Assembly: GCF_954871325.1 (NCBI RefSeq)
Contig: NC_088776.1
Location: 37,558,508-37,622,507 of the forward strand
DNA length: 64,000 bases
Source of the DNA: Gordionus sp. m RMFG-2023
Taxonomy: Eukaryota; Nematomorpha; Gordioida; Chordodea; Parachordodidae
Direction: 5' to 3'
Numbering within the stretch: position 1 is the stretch's first letter; the number at the start of each line of letters is the position of its first letter. Under the pieces are notes generated by a model, which did not search any database, was not told the origin of the DNA, and saw nothing but the letters and a program-made list of their open reading frames with translations. The position numbers and the translations under genes were made by a program. This document shows positions 59,701 through 64,000 of the stretch, one piece after another.

Positions 59701-60551
59701 TCAGAAATGATAAGTTTTCTAAAAGAAATTACGCAAACATCGTAGTTTATGTGTTCTCTCTTTTAAATGACTGCTATCAATTGCATAATTTCCCCATTCA
59801 CTTGATATATTCAGTCCTTATGGGGAAGCAGAGTTGCATCTAGTAAACAGCTTGTCAACCCCAATACAATGACATTCCCTTCCCTTATTTTTATTTGATT
59901 TCTTTTTTGAGAACCAATTAAAATAGGGAAGGATGTATTTTGAATTAAAAATGTGCAATTATATTAATATACTATGATTTTGTTTATAAGATATTTTATG
60001 TATGTTTCATAATAAAAGCTATTAATAATATGCTAAGATACCATTATAATATTTTGGAAAGGTCACGCCTTCCCACCCCCCACTTCTTTATAACTTCTGT
60101 CAGGAGTACGCTAAATGTTTTTAAAATCGGCAAAGCACTGCGTTCCCTCGCATTCCCCCTCCCGATTACATCCTTACATAGATCTCAATACGAAGAATAT
60201 CGTTTCGAGAAAATTTCCCTTTTTTAAAATTTTATCCATATAACTTACAACAAATTTTTTAAGTGAAAACTTTTAATAAAATGAAATGTGTTCATAGTAT
60301 TTAGTCATAGACTTTTAGAATTTTTCCATGTACTTTTTAAAATAAAAGAAGAAATCTCTGAGATGATTTACAGAATTATAAAATTAAGCTTGGCAATTTA
60401 AAAGAAATAAAAGCAAATTTTCATATATATATATGGAAATATAATTTTATCTAATTAAAAAATGAAATCGTTTATTTAAGAAATGGCATTTTATATTTTT
60501 TATGGGTGGGGAGTTTTCAATTCCAAAACCTTCCCCTTGTCTACGCCACTG
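56754..60551 (-). mobile_element. Long hAT with KIAA1586-type transposase, CATAGGCG-related ends
   Basis: The left end CAATGGCATATCCAGGATT, followed by a GGGGTTTCGCCCCCTGCCC block, matches the left ends at 40113 and 45096. The right end CCCCTTGTCTACGCCACTG matches their right ends. The length of 3.8 kb fits an autonomous hAT. The target duplication is not clear (GCATTTTAT against GCATGTAT is possible). Confidence 0.65.
58164..59634 (-). pseudogene. KIAA1586-type hAT transposase remnant
   Basis: In order on the minus strand: NNIINLQSKIAILVDEYT (about 59460-59515) resembles the SKISLLIDEST segment with the first catalytic Asp. FVSNGVNIMAGRKSGKA (about 59215-59265) corresponds to the FASDGASVMLGRKSGVA motif, with Asp replaced by Asn. 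LELAVSNAIRCV-like and VGYLIYDGRFRTVKAVCNNY segments (58945-59160) match the HRLELAVSD and LDVRWVASSFRTVKAVW parts. The C-terminal IIIECKHGFHLMN (58250-58310) corresponds to ECERGFSQMN. Frame shifts and stops lie between blocks. Inactive, but most of the length can be traced. Confidence 0.75.
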
Positions 60552-63052
60552 CATGTATGCGTATCAATATTACTCTTAGTTGTATCGATTTATTGGATTA
60601 AATTACTAAGAATTACAACATAAGGATTTTTAAAAATAAAATAAATATACATTTGCTGATTAGTTAATTAATGCTTTAAAGATTTAATTATTAATCCATT
60701 AATGGGCTTGATAGCCACTGGTGTTATATTAAATTGTAGACCAAGTATTTTCATTAGTCAGAAAAAATTTCAAACAGAATTTTTTAGTATACTATATAAT
60801 TTTTCCTAATAAAATATAATTTTATTCATAAATTTTCCTCAATATAATTTTATTCTTAACGAAATATAATTATATAAATTTTCCTCAATATAATTTTAGA
60901 ACGTTTAATAATTTTATTGATTTGTGTACAACGAAAGGGATAGCAAAACTTCTTAGTTAGTTAAAAAATATTTAATTCTTATATGTTAAAACAATCTTAA
61001 AAGTAACAGTGGCCATAATAAATTTAAACTCCTCTTCTGTAATATCTTTTTATAACAAAACACAAATAATAATAAAAAATGAGAATTTGTTAAAAATCGA
61101 TATAAGAATTTTAATTGATCAAAAAAACCTTGTATTTAAATTAAAATGTGGCTCTTAACATTTTTCTAAATGTACCCTTTTTTAAGAGAAAACTTCTATT
61201 TATGAAAGGAGTCTATTAAATTGCTGATTCTTGGAATTCAACGAAATGATTCACTCAAATGGAAAATATTAAAGGCGTAAAGTTCGCTACTATCCACAAT
61301 CCTGGGCTATAAATTAAATCAAAACTAATCTTTTTCCACATAATAAGTTGTTTGTTAGTTGTTGCTGGATTTGTAAAGATTAGCCTAATTATAAAACTTT
61401 AAATTAATAAGGGAACAAATTTTGCCCATTAATAGTATTATATTTGTATCTAAAAGCTCAAAATATTTATTGAATTGTAACGTCGCTTCACAAATTTTAT
61501 TTTAAAATTAGCAAAAAAACATTTTATATTTATATATATTGTCTAAAAGGAATCTAAAATTTATAATTCCAAAGTTTTTAGAGGATTTTAGCCCCCCACC
61601 TCAACTATCAACACAACTTTTTAAATATCTATATTAGATGCCACCACGCCCTGGCCCTTAGATTTTTATCGGATTTTTGACCCGGCCCTTTATTAATAAA
61701 TGTGTAGGAAAACATAATAAATTTGTCTAATTATGCTTTAAAAACATTTTCAAAACTTCGGCCCGGCCCATAAAAATTTAAACAATTTGTGCGGCTCGGT
61801 CAGAAAATCAGGCTCATATTCGGATATTAGATATTACCATAATATATTTAAAATAATATTATGTATATTGAATATCATTAATCACGTTAAAATTAATACA
61901 ATACATTTTTACATTGTAGATTATATTTTATTAAATATATTATATATATATATATATAATGAAATGAAATGACCTAAAAACTAATATTCTGTAGGGAAAT
62001 ATGACATATAAGATTTTTATAGTTTAATGTTATAATTTAGAGCTAATGAAAAATCAATTTATATTATACTAGCAGAGCACCCGCCAATTACTCTAAATAT
62101 TCATGCTTAAATTTTATAACAAATGTTGGGTGATATTAAATTTTGACAATCCAAAAGCCAATCTTGGATGATGATAAATATTTAAGATTTAGATGATGCT
62201 TTCATTTTTAAAGGAAATCACATAAAGATTTTAAATTCTACAACACTTTTTTTAAATAAAATAAGAGTTTACGAGATTTAAAGCTTCACAATTTTTGAAG
62301 TCATATGGTCAAAAGTTATTATTTTAGCACTTTTAATTGATATATTTAAAACAACTAATTTATAAATTGGCGTAATGTCTAAGTCTACTTAAAAACATTA
62401 AATTTAGGTGATTTTAGAATCATTCGATATATTGCAGTGGCATAACCAAACGGGGGTGTAGAAGAAGAAAAATGTCCCTAGCAAATGTACCTGTTTTGCT
62501 AATTTAAAGCTAATAAAATTATCCCCCCCCCTCTCTCAAAAGAGAACAATATATTATTATTATAATTAAACAGTATTTTTTCTAAAAATGTTTGTAAAAC
62601 AATTATGGTGGTGGCTAGTATAAAAAGTTTTAAAAACACACTGGGGATAAGTTAAAAATATATTTAAAAACTACGCGCGGACTTAAGCTTTATGGAATGG
62701 GCATGGAGGACTTTCCTTTTTATTCTAAATAAAATTTTTATTAAAAAATAAAAATATTGAATTTGTTATAAGCTTTAACAAGGAGGGGTGAAATTTAAGT
62801 TTGATACGACTTAAAAATATCAGAGGATTTTTTATTAAAATCACTTAAATATTAAAAATAAAACTAATTCTTATTCATTATAATTTATACAATTTATATC
62901 TTATTACTATTTACTTATTTTTTTAAACAGGAATTGATTCAATTATGTTTTTAGAGCAAAAATTATGTAAAACAAATAAGATAAAGATTCAATCATGGCA
63001 ATGTTCCCCTGTGTTTAAGATTTAAAAAAAAAATAGCTACCTAATACTGGTA
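60552..63052. other. AT-rich intergenic DNA with small repeats
   Basis: No gene. A repeat TCCTCAATATAATTTTA occurs near 60835 and 60880. A CCCGGCCC-rich piece at 61625-61810 resembles hAT MITE interiors. A (TA)n tract of about 24 bases lies at 61935-61958. CAGTGGCATAACCAAACGGG at 62436 looks like a hAT-type left end, with its C-run at 62521-62533. Confidence 0.45.
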
Positions 63053-63060
63053 AGAGGAGA

Positions 63061-63928
63061 TAGAGGTCTGCATTGTGCGGGTTTTTGGACTAAAAGCCCG
63101 CCCATCCAATGTTTTAAAAAATTTAACCCGCACACCCAGCCCGCCCATAGTTTTCAAAAAAATATATACCAGCCCGCCCCGCCCATTTGTCTAAAATTCC
63201 TTACCAACCCGCCCGCCCGCCCGCCCATTAGTCTAAAAATTTTTTTAACCCGCCCGCCCATTTTTGAAAAATATTCTGAATTTTCTTTTAATTTATATAA
63301 ATTATTTTTTATTTTTTTAGATATATTTTCTTTATTCATAATAAAATTTTAAAATAAAAATTAAATTAAAATATATTTTTTTATTAAAAATTATGTTATA
63401 AAAAATAAAATTTATATATTATATAATAAAATAAAAATGAAAAGGGCAATTATAAAGATAAATAATTATTACTAAAATAAAATAATAGAATGCAGATTGA
63501 ACCCAAAAAAAGGAAATTTTAAGAGAAAAGTTTTATTACATTCCCATAAAAGGAAATTTTTAATAGATAAAAATGTTTATTTATTCTAAGAAAAAAGTTT
63601 TATTGTTGTGTTTATTACATAATATAGTTAGGTAAATGTTCTTCACTTAAAAAAAAATGATTGGTACAATAAAAAAAGAAATATTGTTATAGATCATTTA
63701 AACAATTATTTTTTTTAGTTTGTTTTTGAACAAAAATTTTAAATTTCCTTAACCCCCCACCCCGCCCATTTTTTAAATTTTTTAACCCGCCCGCCCAGCC
63801 CGCCCATAGTTTCAAATTTATTTAACCCGCCCGCCCACCTGCCCATTCTCGAAAATTTTTTACCCGCCCATCCGCCCGCCCACTTATATGGGCGGGCGAG
63901 CCGAAACCCCGCCCAATGCAGACCTCTA
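63061..63928. mobile_element. 868-bp hAT MITE with CCCGCC arrays
   Basis: The ends are TAGAGGTCTGCATTG and its perfect inverted copy. Both sides carry the perfect 8-bp duplication AGAGGAGA (63053-63060 and 63929-63936). Some 200 bases inside each end are packed with CCCGCCCGCCCAT units, while the centre is AT-rich. The minus-strand open frame at 63154-63339 only reads through the repeats. No transposase. Confidence 0.93.
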
Positions 63929-63936
63929 AGAGGAGA

Positions 63937-64000
63937 TGCTTAGTATAGGGGAGACCGGGGCCCTATGGCAAGTGGGGTAAGTAGGCAAACGTCTATAACT
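63937..64000. repeat. Start of a GGGGTAAG-type repeat cut by the window edge
   Basis: TAGGGGAGACCGGGGCCC then AAGTGGGGTAAGTAGG looks like the left end of a known style of DNA element with G-rich repeats. It resembles the inverse of 30119-30150. Confidence 0.4.

Noticed and set aside
63154-63339. Open frame with MGGR repeats, minus strand
   Set aside because: It is a translation of the CCCGCC array of the hAT MITE, not a glycine-rich protein gene.
1-64000. CRISPR arrays, bacterial operons or ribosomal RNA genes
   Set aside because: No regular spaced repeats, no ribosome binding sites and no rRNA-like sequence were seen; the window is eukaryotic.

Overview
This window looks like a piece of an animal (metazoan) nuclear genome, very AT-rich and probably from an invertebrate. 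The signs are intron-split genes with GT-AG junctions, animal-type proteins (a lysocardiolipin acyltransferase and a Numb-like PTB adaptor), very short introns (44 to 57 bp) beside transposon-inflated ones, and a dense load of animal-type DNA transposons. I cannot name the species.

Host genes. The best-supported gene is a complete five-exon lysocardiolipin acyltransferase (LCLAT1/ALCAT1 type) on the minus strand, 39826 to 30347. Its reading frame stays open for 429 residues across four introns. Introns 3 and 4 hold a hAT MITE, a Tigger/pogo element with a nested hAT element, and a hAT element with several nested MITEs. The second locus is a PTB-domain (Numb-like) adaptor with exons at 15040-15186 and 15465-16127. 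The last 39 codons of a diverged paralogue open the window (1-120), so it is a tandem duplication about 16 kb apart. In the first copy the gene end was also amplified into three tandem units of about 68 bp.

Mobile elements, left to right. ZMYM1-type hAT at 5667-7543. A MITE split by a hAT MITE at 7731-8345. A decayed APE/RT LINE on the minus strand at about 11757-14577. A hAT with GTACGCAG ends at 17279-19071, carrying a GC-rich hAT MITE. A BED/hAT element at 20697-22489. A hAT at 24143-27081 carrying a Tc1-like element (24313-26364) whose transposase may be open across a 52-bp intron. A reversed hAT at 31451-33715 and Tigger at 34160-36877, both inside LCLAT1 intron 4. Two copies of a hAT family with CATAGGCGTAGCC ends (40113-43775 and 45096-47045), each with different nested hATs. 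A Ty3/gypsy fossil split by the second copy. A piggyBac at 49000-51336 split by an inverted-repeat element with a tRNA-like module. A long element at 56754-60551 with remains of a KIAA1586-type hAT transposase, the likely autonomous relative of the CATAGGCG family. A GC-rich hAT MITE at 63061-63928.

Most hAT calls rest on visible terminal inverted repeats plus exact or one-mismatch 8-bp target duplications. In several places the nesting gives a relative order of events. Stretches between these features are AT-rich and show no gene I can support.
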